From contig JACBWW010000029.1 of NCBI GenBank assembly GCA_020086605.1, forward strand, positions 3,324,631 to 3,388,630: a stretch of 64,000 nucleotides of DNA. Reading direction: 5' to 3'. Numbering within the stretch: the stretch's first letter is position 1; every line of letters begins with the position of its first letter. Position numbers and translations under genes: made by a program. Shown one piece after another: positions 14,001 through 24,339 of the stretch. The notes under the pieces were generated by a model, which saw nothing but the letters and a program-made list of their open reading frames with translations, had not been told where the DNA came from and did no database searches. The stretch comes from Lanius collurio. Its lineage: Eukaryota; Chordata; Aves; Passeriformes; Laniidae.

Positions 14001-17000
14001 ATCTGCACACATTTTAAATGATAAACCACATTCTCTTTAAATCTAGCTCTTTTAATCAGTACTAATTGTTTCAGTGAGAGAGGAATTGCTGGCATTACCA
14101 GAACTTTTCAAATTCTCACGAAGAACAAATACCCACAAATATCTTCTTATGTCCAAGTATGAGCAAAAAAACCCCAAAGTGAAACCAGGTCATCAGATCT
14201 GTCCCCTTTTCAGCCTTATTTTTGTGCTCCTCTATGTATTATCAAACACTGCTCAGAAGCAAGATATCTGATAAACACAGCGTTCATTTTTCAGACATTA
14301 AGTTTCTAAATCCATGAAATGAAAAACAGATTCAAACTATGTAAAATGAAATTTGGCTATTCTAATTTTTGTATGCATGCTCTATTCATTACAGCTTAAG
14401 CTGTAACCAGAATGAAGAACTAGGGAACAACATGTACAGTGCAAAGAGTGAATATTGTATTAGAACCTCTACAGCTAAAAAGTGTGAGTTTGTGTTGAAT
14501 TAAATTAACTGGCTTGTTGCTTGTTTTGGTTTGGCTGATGATGTTTGGGGTTTTTTTAAATCTGTGGGATTCTCTGAAAGCAACAAACATTTAAGGGGGG
14601 CTTACAAATCTCATCTTCTGCAGAAGTTTTCATTTACCCACAGGAGAGGAAGGGATAATCCCACTTTGCTAGTCCAAATAAAAAGATGCCTCTTACACAA
14701 AACCATGACCTCCTGACAATGAGGTGGCATTCAGGATGTAAGTACCCCTAAGCAACTGCACCATTTTTCCAAAAGAAACAAAAATTCTATTCATATAAAA
14801 TTAAGTTTTAATTTTTACTTAAAATTCGACTGCTTTTTCTGAATCCCTACTAAAACTGAAATCAGATTTTTTGAACACCAGCAGGGCAATACTTTCATCT
14901 TGTGCTTGTTTATTTCTTGATATGCACACTCAAAGCCATGACCTCAGGAAGGTTCATGCTTCAGGCATCAGGTACTACAAACTTGTGCTTCTGAGAGGCT
15001 TCCAAACCTTTCTGTGGTGAATCCAGCTTCCTAAACACTGTGAACCTACTGTGAGAGGACAGCCAACTACAGTCAAGACAAATCTGACTTGTTTTACTGC
15101 TGTTATTTACAAATCTGCGGGCAGTCACCGCATTAGCCAGAACAGTAGGAAGTCTGAACAGGTGCTTGGGAAAACCAAACAACAAACTAACATCAGGGCA
15201 AGGGGAGGAACTATTAAAAAGGTGATAACCACTCTGCTCCTCACCCTTCCTGAATTAGGCAACAGCAGGTTTCTGTCTTCCCACCAACAGTGGGAGGGAA
15301 AGTCATGAACATACTCCTTCAAAACAAGTGGAACATGGAAGCTTCAAGCAGGGCTGAGGACGAGAGCCTCACTGCACACTCAGCACTGCAGGGGCTGCAG
15401 GGGCTGAAAAAGAAACTGGAAGTTTCCTGCGTGCTGAGATACTACTGTACAGGAAATTCACTCTTCACTTTTTCCTAAAGGATACCACACTAAAAGTCAT
15501 CCCATCCTTTGGTTTGGATGCAACACTTGGATTGTTCCATCCAACTCAACACTTCGGGTGTCTCGCATGCAAAGGTCAATGCCCGAAAATCCAAAAAGAG
15601 ACCCCAGTGCAATTTCTGATGAGTGTTATCAAGAACTCACTCAAAGCTTTTCTTGCCAACCCTTCCTACCCCAGTGCTCCTCCACCCACGAGGAGGAGGA
15701 TGGGAAAATACACGGGGAAGCCTCCAGGACTAGAGATGTGCTGCCCTGTGATTCAGCCACCAACAAGTGCTCCCAAAATGCTCCCTTTCCCTGAAACCAC
15801 ACATGTGGTGCCCCTTCCACCTGCAGCCTTGCTCTTCACCCAGAGCCCTGGCAGCACCTCAGCCCCACAGAGGCAGCAGGGGATGCCACTGGCTGCTGGA
15901 AAACGCATTCATTCACCTGTGGATCATGCAGCTCCCATCACTGCCAAGGCGACACCCAGTCCAGGCAGTAAGATGGGACAACTTAGTACAACCCTTCTGC
16001 TCAGGCTGTGTTAGAGACAGCAGTGAAGGCACTCAGCCAGGACCAGCCTGCCCTTGAGAAGGAAAGAAGTGATACACAAGGTGACTTTTCTCCCAACTTC
16101 TTTTTGCCATTTTTCTGAAGAACCGTGTGAGATAAATCTTAATGATAATCACAAAGAGTCAGCATGTCAATTTTAACAAGTGCTTTACCATCTTTCAGTA
16201 GAGGCGAGACATACTGCTGAAATTCCTCCTGGTTTCATCAATGCTTTTGGACACAAAAGAGATGGATGCACACCCAGGCCATCTTTATCTCTGTCGCACA
16301 TTTAATCACTGCTGCAGAGCTACTGTGAGCAGCCACACTGGAACCAGATTTCTAATTTAACAAGAACAGAGAACTTCAGCTGGCACCTGCTCCAACACAG
16401 GGCAGCATCTTCCCCTCTCCTGGGCACTGGAGTCAGGAGCACCCACTCAGATCAGCCAAAGCAATGCCTGTGCTCCTACCCATGACTGAACAAGGGGGGC
16501 TCCAAAACTTTCCACCTCACAGTTTTCCTCAGCATGGCACCACAACTCTGCAGCCATGCCAAACTCCCTCGTGTTACCATTCTGCACCAGGTGGCTCTGT
16601 GCAGACAGAACAAAATATAGATTATAGTTTTTTGGTATTAAAAGTGGCATTCACTTAAATTGTTGAGTCTTTTAACTCCTAGGACAACCCCCTGCCTGCT
16701 AAGAGTTCTTCCTTCAGATGTTTTTATTCCCTGTGCCTTTCTAAATGCCAGAGCAAATAATTTAAAAGCAATCAAAATTACTACATACAAGCTGTCAGTC
16801 ACAGGCAAGAAAAGCAGAAGTATATTCTAAGCAATTGCAGTGAAAATTGATCATCATCCAATACACCAATTTCTGAGTTACAAATATATTTTTAAGAAAT
16901 ACCATCGCAATTATATCTTAGAGAATAATACTTTTTTCTTGGGGCTCAAGTAGCTTGTTAACCATATTTGGAGTTCACCTCTTGAGTGAGCTACAGGTTT

Positions 17001-20000
17001 GTTCAGTTAACTTGGGGAAATTTAAATAAAAAACAAACTTAATAATTGTTGCACATCACAGAGTTTAACCCCACTTCTGGGAACAGGGTGTAATGAGGTG
17101 CAACAAGAAGCTGCTACACTGGGAGAGGCAATCAACAAACCCATGACTTCATGCAGAATATGCTGCTCTGAAGTCAAAGGTAACTGATCAAACTGAGCCA
17201 CGATCACTGATTTTACCAAGGCTTGAGAAGAAGCTGTAACAGCCTAACTTGAATCACTGTACCCTCAACAACCTAAGATTTGTTAGGAAAAAAAAGCAAG
17301 TTGTGGGAGATACTCTTTTCCAAAAAATATCACCAGCACATATAGTCATTTAGCAGACCCAGTAGACCCTGAAAAGAAGCATCCAGCCCATAAAAACACT
17401 TGTAAAAGCCAATTTTGTCGCTACTATTGCCAGACTTACAACTGCATACAGTGAATTAACCAGGACAATGCTTGAACATCTCCCTCACTCAAGTTTCAAA
17501 AGTTTTAAATTTAGAAAACAGAAATTACACAGAGGTTTCTGTCAATACGTTCAGTAAAACATCACTTTCAAAACTGTCCAATCTGCAAGAAAATCCCTCT
17601 GGTTTTGCTGTTTACAAATAGACACATTCAGCTTCAGAACATGAAACACGAAGGCATCAACCATTCAAATTTCACATGGCACACCAGGTATTTTCTAGAG
17701 AAACCAAGTCATTTCCTGTAACACCACTACACAAACAGATATTTCACACCTAATCAGCAATCAGAGAACAAATACAATGAGACACGGAGAGGAAGGGCAA
17801 TCTCAGCCAAATGCTATGATAAAATGCTTCCAGGATCCAACTGGCTGTGCAGGAGAGCTCTGGATCCTACAGACTGTTCAAAACCCTCAGAATGAGCTGC
17901 TCTCACCCCCTCACACACAGGAGGTCCTGCTGTGACATCTCCTAACACTCACCCACTCACATCTCCACCACAATCAAGAGGCAATGCAGCATCATCACAC
18001 CAGTGAAAGCATTAAGTCACTAAGGATCTCAAAAATTTATGGTCAAACAGTAACACAGGCCAGGAGAGGGCCCTCACTGCAGAAATTCCCATTCTTCTGA
18101 ATGCCCACCAGGGCTGAAGTCCTTTATAGGTCAGTTAAGAGCTATTTGAGACACGAATGCCCTTCAATACAAGGCCTGGTGGGTGCCATCAGGCTGCACA
18201 GCAAGTCAAGTTCCAGCTACATGCTCTTTTCTGTGAAATAATACCATCTTCCAAACAGTGTAAATCCTAGTGGCAAAGATGTATGTGTGTGAGATCAGAG
18301 GCATAGGGACAGTAGCACACAAAGAGCCTGTTCTCTCCAGGTGCATGGAGCAGGAGATGAGGCTTGCAGGAATCACTGACAGCCAAAGAGAATTCATCTC
18401 CTCAGCAGGAAAATGTCAACTGACCAAGGAAATTTATGTTCCCTGCTAAAACAAACCACTGCCGTGCCTATTGTATCTCAGGGATATAACGTTATCAGTA
18501 GTTAGTTACACCCCGAATCAACAGTCTGTAGTAGGAGATTCTTTCAGAAATGTTTACAGGAGTAGCGAGGATCACGTGGCTTTGGTTCCTTCATTTTATT
18601 TTTAGCAGAGAGAAATGGCACCAGGCATGTCAGTTAATAAACCAAGCACCAGAGTAACTCTCACATGGGCAACATCAACACTTTAAAATCAGAGTATACT
18701 CCTCACAGCTGCAGATCAGAACTCACGTTCATCATGGGTTAATTCTCAAGAGGACTCTGCTGGCCTTCAGTACTTCTAACACCGTGCAAACTGTGTGATT
18801 CTGGCAAAACAAAAACCTTCCAGGAGCTTTACACACATGCCCTGCTCATTCCTCACACCCAGCTCCTGGAAGCAGCCATTCTTAGGGATGAAGATCTGGC
18901 TCTAAATTCCCTGCACCTCACTTCCTCACTGTCATTACCCGAAAATCACACTCATGCATCGTAGGAATGGACAACAAGGAAATAATAATGAAAAGCAACA
19001 CTGAACCTTATGCAAGCCTCTGCACATCCTGATGTCTGAAACCATCAGGGTCCCGTGGAGAAAAGAGCTTGTGAATGCATCATGTACTCACAGTAGGAGT
19101 GGCCCAGATGTACCTGAAACCAAGGACTCTCTGCTTTCTTAAACGCACAACTCTGCAAATCAAATGACTCGAACATACTTTGTGCAAAGTAACTAAAAAC
19201 CAACAAGCCAACAAAGTAAAGTAATAGGGCATCCAAAGTTACATTAAAAGAGCAAAATTTCTGCATGAGAGTTCTGCAAGAAACAAGTCCTCCTGCTCCA
19301 ATTCATCAGCATTTAAATTCAAGCAACATCTGTGGCACTCAGACATTCTGTGGCTGTACCCACCCTCCCCAGCACAGGAATCTGGACTCACTTCTCCCTC
19401 CAACTCAATATAAGGCTGTCCAGGGCCTGCACCTTGGAAAGGCCAGGAGAGCACTACAGACAAACTCACATCAAGATGGTAAAGAACAGAGATATTCAAG
19501 AACAACCACCCATTTAAATTTAAATGGCCATAGCCGAACACGTGCACAAGGCAGCAAGCCAACAGCTGCCAGCAGTCACTGTATCACCACCTCTGGAGAA
19601 CAAGACCCAAGAACCACTGCTATCATTTCCTTCTCCACAAAATAAAATCTGTCAGGAGCAGCTGGGAACCTCAGACACCCTTAAGGAAAGATTAAGATGG
19701 CACTTAAAATAGCTTTACTTCAGAATATGCACATTTCTCTTTACAACTGAATGGTACCTGAGTGACCTCCCTTGTTTGGGGCGATGTCTGAGAGCAGCAA
19801 GTGTCAGGGCTATTAACAAATCCCCATGCAAAACAATACCTGCCACCACCCCTCCTGCCCAGAGGCATTACTTAAATGCTGGACTTTGCATCCCACTTAA
19901 GAATAAACCAAATTCTGGCCCACCTGCGGCAAGCACTCTTGACATTTCGGAAATCGGCCTTTTCAAAGCAAGCATCTATCGAAAAATTCAAATCTTGCAA

Positions 20001-22661
20001 GGGGCAGACACACAGACATCGGTGATACACAGACACTTCCCTCTTGGCAAAACAGGAAGTTTGAGCAGCAGTGGCACACTCGGAGCCACGAGCTTCAAAA
20101 ATAAAAGCTCTGAGACAGTCTTGCTGTAAGGTGGAGGAGCCCCATCAACAGGCAGCATAAAGTTGATACCTGTAAGAGTAGCCCAGCTATGACAAACACC
20201 TGTGTGGAACTCCCATGGATTCGTGGTGCTTTTATTGGGGTGGGTTTTTGTTTTAAGTTTTAGCAGGTTCTCAAAAAAAAAAAAAAAGTTGATTCCAGTT
20301 ACCAAACACAGATGAGACTGGAATTAAATGCCTTAATGAATATATGACCTGAGGTGCAAGCTGGTTATTTCTAGCTACTATGCCCTGTTCAACCATTAAA
20401 ATATTTTAACTGTCTCAGTGGTAACTTGGCACAGAGGAAAATCCCTGTCTCTTCCCATTCCACAGGCAGAGGGACTAAAATGAAGGACCACTCAGACAAC
20501 AAACATTTACTTACCAAAGAAAGAACGCAAGACTTAGGGAAAGCAGGACCCCAGACAGCCTAAAAAATGCTTTTCTTTTTTTGCATATTTTTTTAGGAAC
20601 GCAGCTATGCTTTCAAGTCACCAGAACCCAGCAAGGCTAACTACTGCACGCAGGTAAGGCAGTTTTACTGAAAAGTCAACCCTCGTTGCACATTCAAATA
20701 ACAAGCTTCATCACTAGGACGGTTTTGTCACCGTACCAGCTGCTCTGTGGAGCACACTGTAAAGGCAACTGTTGTGAAAGTACCTCTGCGAGCTTCTGTT
20801 TACAAAGTGAGACCCTCCCACAACCGCATCACCGAGCACATGTCTGCGAGAGATCTCTGCTTTGCCCTGCAAAACAAAGCTGAGGAGATGCACAAACCTC
20901 AGACCCACAGCAGTCTCTCACCACCAAGGAATTCTTCCCAAGGAACGCTGAAGAGTATCTACAAGCTTGAACCGTTCCACAAACAAATTAACCAGCTGTC
21001 AGCATCTTCCTGTAACCGCCTCTTCCATGGGCACCCTGTGGCAAGTGCTCCCCACCTCCCCAGAGCACGCACCAGGAACACTGAGTGTTCCCAAAGGAAC
21101 ACAATCCTGCCTCCCAACGCACGCACCAGCACGATCTATCCGGCATCAGTGGCTCTACTGAAACTAAAGACAGTAAGATGGTTTCAGTATTAGTCCTGTC
21201 AAATGAGCTAATCTTCAAACCCTGCATCAGTACTTAAAGCCCAGAGTATCCTCCAGCAAGGAACCTTGAGGCTGCGAAAACATACTGAAGAAAGACACCA
21301 AGAACACCGAAAAACTGCAGGAAATACACATATATAGCTGCAAATAAAAGGTTACACTGAGAAACATCGCTTGTACTTGGATTCAAAAGCAAATCGCACC
21401 AAAAAATTATTAAATGCATCTATCTCCTTTCAGAACTCATAAAGTTCCATCAGTTTTGCTTATTATTATATTATAATTAAAGGAATTTGTGAATGTAGAG
21501 AGAAATTAAGAAAAAAAACCAGTCAGCCTAAATAAGAGGCAAGGTTTGCTGCCCGTGAGGTCTGTCAGGCCATGACACGGCCTCTCCCCGGCCACCGCCA
21601 AGGTCTCACAGCTCGGGAACCTCAGGCCTGGCCAGACAAAGAGCCTCTGACAGCGTTCAGCCAGAGCGGCAGGAGATGGAAACGCTCCCCTCCTGCCCTC
21701 TTCATCTGCACTGCGCTCAAAAAAACCCCTTCCAACGGGGAAAAAACTCCACCGAACTCCGCAGCCAGTTGCTGGGCAGAAGGACGGTTCCTCTCATTCC
21801 TGACGGGAGAAAAAAGCGGCGGGGGGAGCGCGGGCGGCCGCGCCGGGACACAGGTGCGCAGGGAGCGCGGTGACAGCCCGCGCCGGCCCCGGCAGGCTCC
21901 CCTCGCTCGGTAAGATGGCTCCCATCCTCCGGGGTGCCGGGGCGAGGGAGGCAGCGCGGCCGGCCCGGCCCTGCCGCACCGCAAAATGGCAGCGGCCAAG
22001 GCCCCCCCGCCCGCGCCCCGACGGTGCTTACGAGTTGCAGGGCCGCCGAGGACTCAGGCTTCTCCCCGGGGCCGCCGTCCGGCACCGACTCGGCCGGCTG
22101 CAGGCAGCTGTCGGGGCCCCGCTGCAGAGAGGAGCGGCTGCGGCTCCGCGGGCCGGGCTCTGTCGCCTCCTCCTCCTCCTCGTCGTCGTCCTCCTCCTCT
22201 TCCTCGTAGTCGTCGTCGTCGTAGTCGTCGTCGTCGTCGTCGTCCTCCTCCTCCTCCGGAGTCTCGGCGCCCTCCTCCTCTTCCCCCGGCGCCTCCTCTC
22301 CGCCGTCCCGCAGGAGCAGGGGGAAGGCCCGGGCCCCGCGGGGCACCTCGGCCGCAGGGTCCTGCGCCGCGGGCAGGAGGGGGGCCGGCGAGCCAGGGTC
22401 GGGCAGGGCCTCAGCGCCGTCGGCGGCACCGCCGAGGTACTCGGCGTTGATCATGGAAGCCAAGTCCTGCAGCCGGCGCAGCGGGATGTAGCAGGACGAT
22501 GGGTCCTGGCCGTAGCCGGGCTTGGCGGCCGCCAGCTGCATGGCGGGCGGCTCGGGGCCGCGGGCCTCGCCGAAGGGGCCGCCCTTGGGCTCGGCGGCCG
22601 ACAGCGAGGTGCCGAAGGGGACGAGGCAGCTGCGGCGGCTCACTTCGCAGGCCTGCTCCAT
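1..22661 (-). CDS. NSD1: NSD1, histone H3K36 methyltransferase, 5' part (3' end outside window)
   Basis: NSD1 is a nuclear methyltransferase that places mono- and dimethyl marks on histone H3 lysine 36. Four coding exons are visible on the minus strand: 22661-22032, 7234-7099, 4162-3990 and 2042-1. Their phases agree (0, 1, 0), giving 993 codons plus 2 nt before the left edge. The N-terminus matches remembered human NSD1 (MEQACEVSRR, then GQDPSSCYIPLRRLQDLASMIN-type residues near 51-72). A PWWP domain starts near residue 219 with RRPWWP at 234-239. A receptor-interaction FSTLL motif is at residues 819-823. The PHD fingers, second PWWP and catalytic SET domain should lie to the left of the window. 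The start is the ATG at 22661, 20 nt inside the exon. An in-phase ATG at 22691 lies upstream of the splice acceptor and is intronic. Identification is very secure; exact exon edges are inferred. Confidence 0.95.
513..527 (-). other. NSD1: FxxLL nuclear-receptor interaction motif in NSD1
   Basis: The codons TTC AGC ACC TTG TTA encode FSTLL at residues 819-823, inside a conserved context (EPDYK before, MMLKDMHD after). NSD1 was first described as a nuclear-receptor binding protein with LxxLL/FxxLL motifs. The role here is inferred from that family knowledge. Confidence 0.75.
2043..3989 (-). other. NSD1: NSD1 intron
   Basis: Intron between the PWWP exon and the giant exon, bounded by gtgaaag and cctttaag. 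No repeat or RNA gene was recognised. A 154-codon plus-strand frame (2822-3286) matches no known protein and is taken as chance. Confidence 0.8.
3990..4162 (-). CDS. NSD1: NSD1 exon with remainder of PWWP domain
   Basis: The acceptor is ctcaaaatag and the first two bases complete a Val codon from the previous exon. It reads VSNQRPYREYYVDALGE, then VAGKAIVLFEGRHQFEELPVLR, then KQKEKGYKHK, and ends at AAG|gtgaaag in phase 0 (173 nt). It is nearly identical to human NSD1 residues following the PWWP core (from memory). Confidence 0.95.
4163..7098 (-). other. NSD1: NSD1 intron with poly(A) run and G-poor stretch
   Basis: The intron lies between the two PWWP exons. It holds a 17-base A run at 4461-4477 and a strand-asymmetric, G-poor segment at about 6340-6960 (separate entry). 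Otherwise it is unique, AT-leaning DNA. I see no gene here. Confidence 0.8.
6340..6960. repeat. G-depleted, C/T-rich low-complexity stretch
   Basis: The plus strand is rich in C, T and A with very little G. A hand count over 6481-6780 gives about 27 G in 300 bases. No clean tandem period is visible. The reported open frames over it (for example 6015-6653) come from the scarcity of stop codons in such sequence and are not credible genes. Confidence 0.6.
7099..7234 (-). CDS. NSD1: NSD1 exon with start of PWWP domain
   Basis: The acceptor ccccaaag precedes ATA CAA GCC. The donor is AAAG|gtactg, ending in phase 1 after 136 nt. It encodes residues 211-255: a basic KKK stretch, then YEVGDLVWAKF and RRPWWP, the hallmark of a chromatin-binding PWWP module. 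The matching human exon has KYEVGDLIWAKF. Intron boundaries and phase agree with the neighbouring exons. Confidence 0.95.
11800..12124 (+). mobile_element. CR1 LINE 3' fragment
   Basis: It contains the standard CR1 3' end: GGACTTCTTACAAGGGCA, then AGGAAGAAATTCTTCCCTG, then GGTTGCCCAGAGAAGCTGTG, then CCCTTCCAATCCAAACC, ending in ATTCTGTGATTCTAT. It is 5' truncated, as most avian CR1 copies are. It sits in the antisense direction within the NSD1 intron and has no coding capacity. Confidence 0.92.
21974..21993 (+). promoter_or_regulatory. YY1-like motif, copy 1 of an exact 20-bp repeat
   Basis: The 20-base sequence around AAAATGGCAGC is repeated exactly at 22714-22733. The core resembles the YY1 site AANATGGCGGC. 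This copy lies just inside the intron, downstream of the NSD1 ATG exon. Confidence 0.5.
22032..22661 (-). CDS. NSD1: NSD1 first coding exon (ATG exon), 210 codons
   Basis: The exon begins with an acceptor ending cccgcag at 22682, then 20 nt of 5'UTR, then the ATG. It ends at a gtaagc donor (intron from 22031) in phase 0. Residues 1-100 follow human NSD1. Residues 136-165 are an almost pure Asp/Glu run. Residues 201-210 (KPESSAALQL) line up with the end of the human ATG exon just before the PKKK motif, and the next exon continues with IQAKKK. This supports direct splicing with no missing coding exon. The exon is shorter than I recall for human (about 310 codons). Confidence 0.9.
22167..22256 (-). 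repeat. Trinucleotide-like (GAC/GAG)n tract coding for an acidic run in NSD1
   Basis: On the plus strand this is a cgt/cct-type trinucleotide run. On the coding strand it reads GAC and GAG codons with two TAC interruptions. It encodes NSD1 residues 136-165: 28 Asp/Glu and 2 Tyr. The mix of synonymous units suggests an old, partly stabilised expansion rather than a pure microsatellite. Confidence 0.9.
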
Positions 22662-22681
22662 GCCGGGCGGCGGGCATCCAC
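22662..22681 (-). other. NSD1: NSD1 5'UTR segment of the ATG exon
   Basis: Twenty untranslated bases lie between the acceptor (AG at 22682-22683, preceded by a gtgctgtgcccgcag tract) and the ATG. The upstream non-coding exon was not located. It may lie in the N gap or in the CpG-rich DNA beyond it. Confidence 0.7.
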
Positions 22682-22713
22682 CTGCGGGCACAGCACAATG
22701 GGGTCAGCCCGGC

Positions 22714-22733
22714 CCGCACCGCAAAATGGCAGC
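22714..22733 (+). promoter_or_regulatory. YY1-like motif, copy 2 of an exact 20-bp repeat
   Basis: This is identical to 21974-21993, 740 bp away. It lies just upstream of the acceptor of the NSD1 ATG exon. YY1 is known to bind near promoters of many CpG-island genes; binding here is inferred from the motif only. Confidence 0.5.
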
Positions 22734-22880
22734 CGCACCCGGGGGCCGCGTCGGGCTCCGCCGGCCCCGCTCCGCCACCGCCGCACTACAGGCCCCAGGC
22801 CGCGGCCCGGCCACCCCGGCTCGGCTCGGCACGGCCGGCGCTGGGGTCGCTCGCCCTATCCCTCGCTAAGTACGAGATTA

Positions 22881-23248
22881 NNNNNNNNNNNNNNNNNNNN
22901 NNNNNNNNNNNNNNNNNNNNNNNNNNNNNNNNNNNNNNNNNNNNNNNNNNNNNNNNNNNNNNNNNNNNNNNNNNNNNNNNNNNNNNNNNNNNNNNNNNNN
23001 NNNNNNNNNNNNNNNNNNNNNNNNNNNNNNNNNNNNNNNNNNNNNNNNNNNNNNNNNNNNNNNNNNNNNNNNNNNNNNNNNNNNNNNNNNNNNNNNNNNN
23101 NNNNNNNNNNNNNNNNNNNNNNNNNNNNNNNNNNNNNNNNNNNNNNNNNNNNNNNNNNNNNNNNNNNNNNNNNNNNNNNNNNNNNNNNNNNNNNNNNNNN
23201 NNNNNNNNNNNNNNNNNNNNNNNNNNNNNNNNNNNNNNNNNNNNNNNN
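22881..23248. other. Assembly gap (368 N)
   Basis: An unbroken run of N sits in the GC-rich region upstream of the NSD1 ATG exon. It probably marks GC-rich or repetitive DNA lost in sequencing, and may hide the NSD1 promoter or first exon. Open frames crossing it are artefacts. Confidence 0.99.
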
Positions 23249-24339
23249 TTGCCCAAACGCTCCCTCTGCCCTGTCTGCAGCTGGCGGTGGAGCAACCATT
23301 TCTCTCAGCGTCTGCTCCTGACGAGCCACACCAAGGTCCTCGACCCATTGTCACCCCACTGGTGTGTGCTGCCACCACAGACTGCCATGTTCAGCTCATG
23401 CCACTCCAGCACACCCACGGAGGGTGGGGTGACTGGGCAGGATGTTTTGTTCGTGACATGTTTGTACCTCCGAGGTCCCAGCCCAGGGTTCAGCTGGTGG
23501 CACCTGACCTATTTTAGGCCCTTTCTCCCCATGCTCATGTGCCATGGTGACATGGGGGAGCTGGGGCCATGCTGTACCCAGTACTGAATGAACTTGGCAC
23601 CGAGTTCTGGTATCCACACAGTTCTCCCCACCTACGCAGAGCTAGGGCATCACCTGGCATGCCCAGGTCCCTCGGTTTATACTTGAGTAGGGGAAATACA
23701 TTGTCCATCTCTCCAGAATCGACTCAAGCTCTGGTAGCTGCAGCCCGGCACACCTCGGAGAGGGCCCAGCAGCCAACTTTCCTCCTTTCTCATTGAAGCA
23801 ACCTGCCACGCACGTTTCTGCCACGTTCCCAAAATAAAGCAAGTGGTTTTATTTATACCCCCCCAGGGGCAGGCAGGGCCCTGCGCAGGGCGGAACGCCT
23901 GGTGTCTTCACAGAGCCCGCTGAGGCCCAGTGAGGGAGATGGGGAGATGTTTAGAGCTGTTTTCAATCAGAGGAACTGTATCCTGGGCCCTGACTGTCAC
24001 CAGCTGCCCTCCTTCTGCTGAGGTGTCCCCTCTTAGACTGAGCAGGGAGAGGCAGGGCCACCATCAGGACATGTCCCAGCCTGGTTTCCCCCTGTGAGCT
24101 TTTGGTCCGTGGGCACATGGCACAGCACATCCCAACGGGACACTGGTGTGCAGGGGCTGAACTGCTCGGGCAGCGATGCCCAGACAGCTCTGGGCACCCC
24201 AAGTCCCGTCCACATCGGGCTGTCCCAGGGGGCCCCGCAGCGATTCACCTGCAGCTGTTTGGGTACTGGCACAGGGAGGAGCAGGGCAGTGGCGGCGGGA
24301 CGCCCTCAGATGCACTTCCCATCTGCTGTGTCACCTCTG

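Larger units (their letters stand above)
7235..22031 (-). other. NSD1: NSD1 first coding intron, 14.8 kb
   Basis: Large AT-leaning intron between the ATG exon and the PWWP exon. It contains one clear CR1 fragment (about 11800-12124), a 15-base A run near 20273-20287 and otherwise unique-looking DNA. No tRNA, microRNA hairpin or additional exon could be supported. Human NSD1 also has a large intron near this point, and such introns often contain enhancers; none can be assigned here. Confidence 0.75.
21540..22880. promoter_or_regulatory. NSD1: CpG island over the NSD1 start exon
   Basis: Base composition changes sharply from AT-rich intron to very GC- and CpG-rich DNA at about 21.54 kb. The GC-rich stretch covers the ATG exon and continues to the N gap. 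It contains three YY1-like AARATGGC cores (about 21912, 21983 and 22723). The transcription start itself is not visible. Confidence 0.7.

Noticed and set aside
15514..16014. 166-codon plus-strand frame in the NSD1 large intron
   Set aside because: No known domain, no splice context and low-complexity Pro/Thr/Ser content.
22689..22691. Upstream in-phase ATG for NSD1 (MPAGGCPPPG extension)
   Set aside because: It lies upstream of the acceptor AG at 22682-22683, so it should be intronic. The protein match begins at MEQACE.
21870..23321. 483-codon and 362-codon frames through the N gap
   Set aside because: A large part is unknown N sequence and the rest is antisense to the NSD1 ATG exon.
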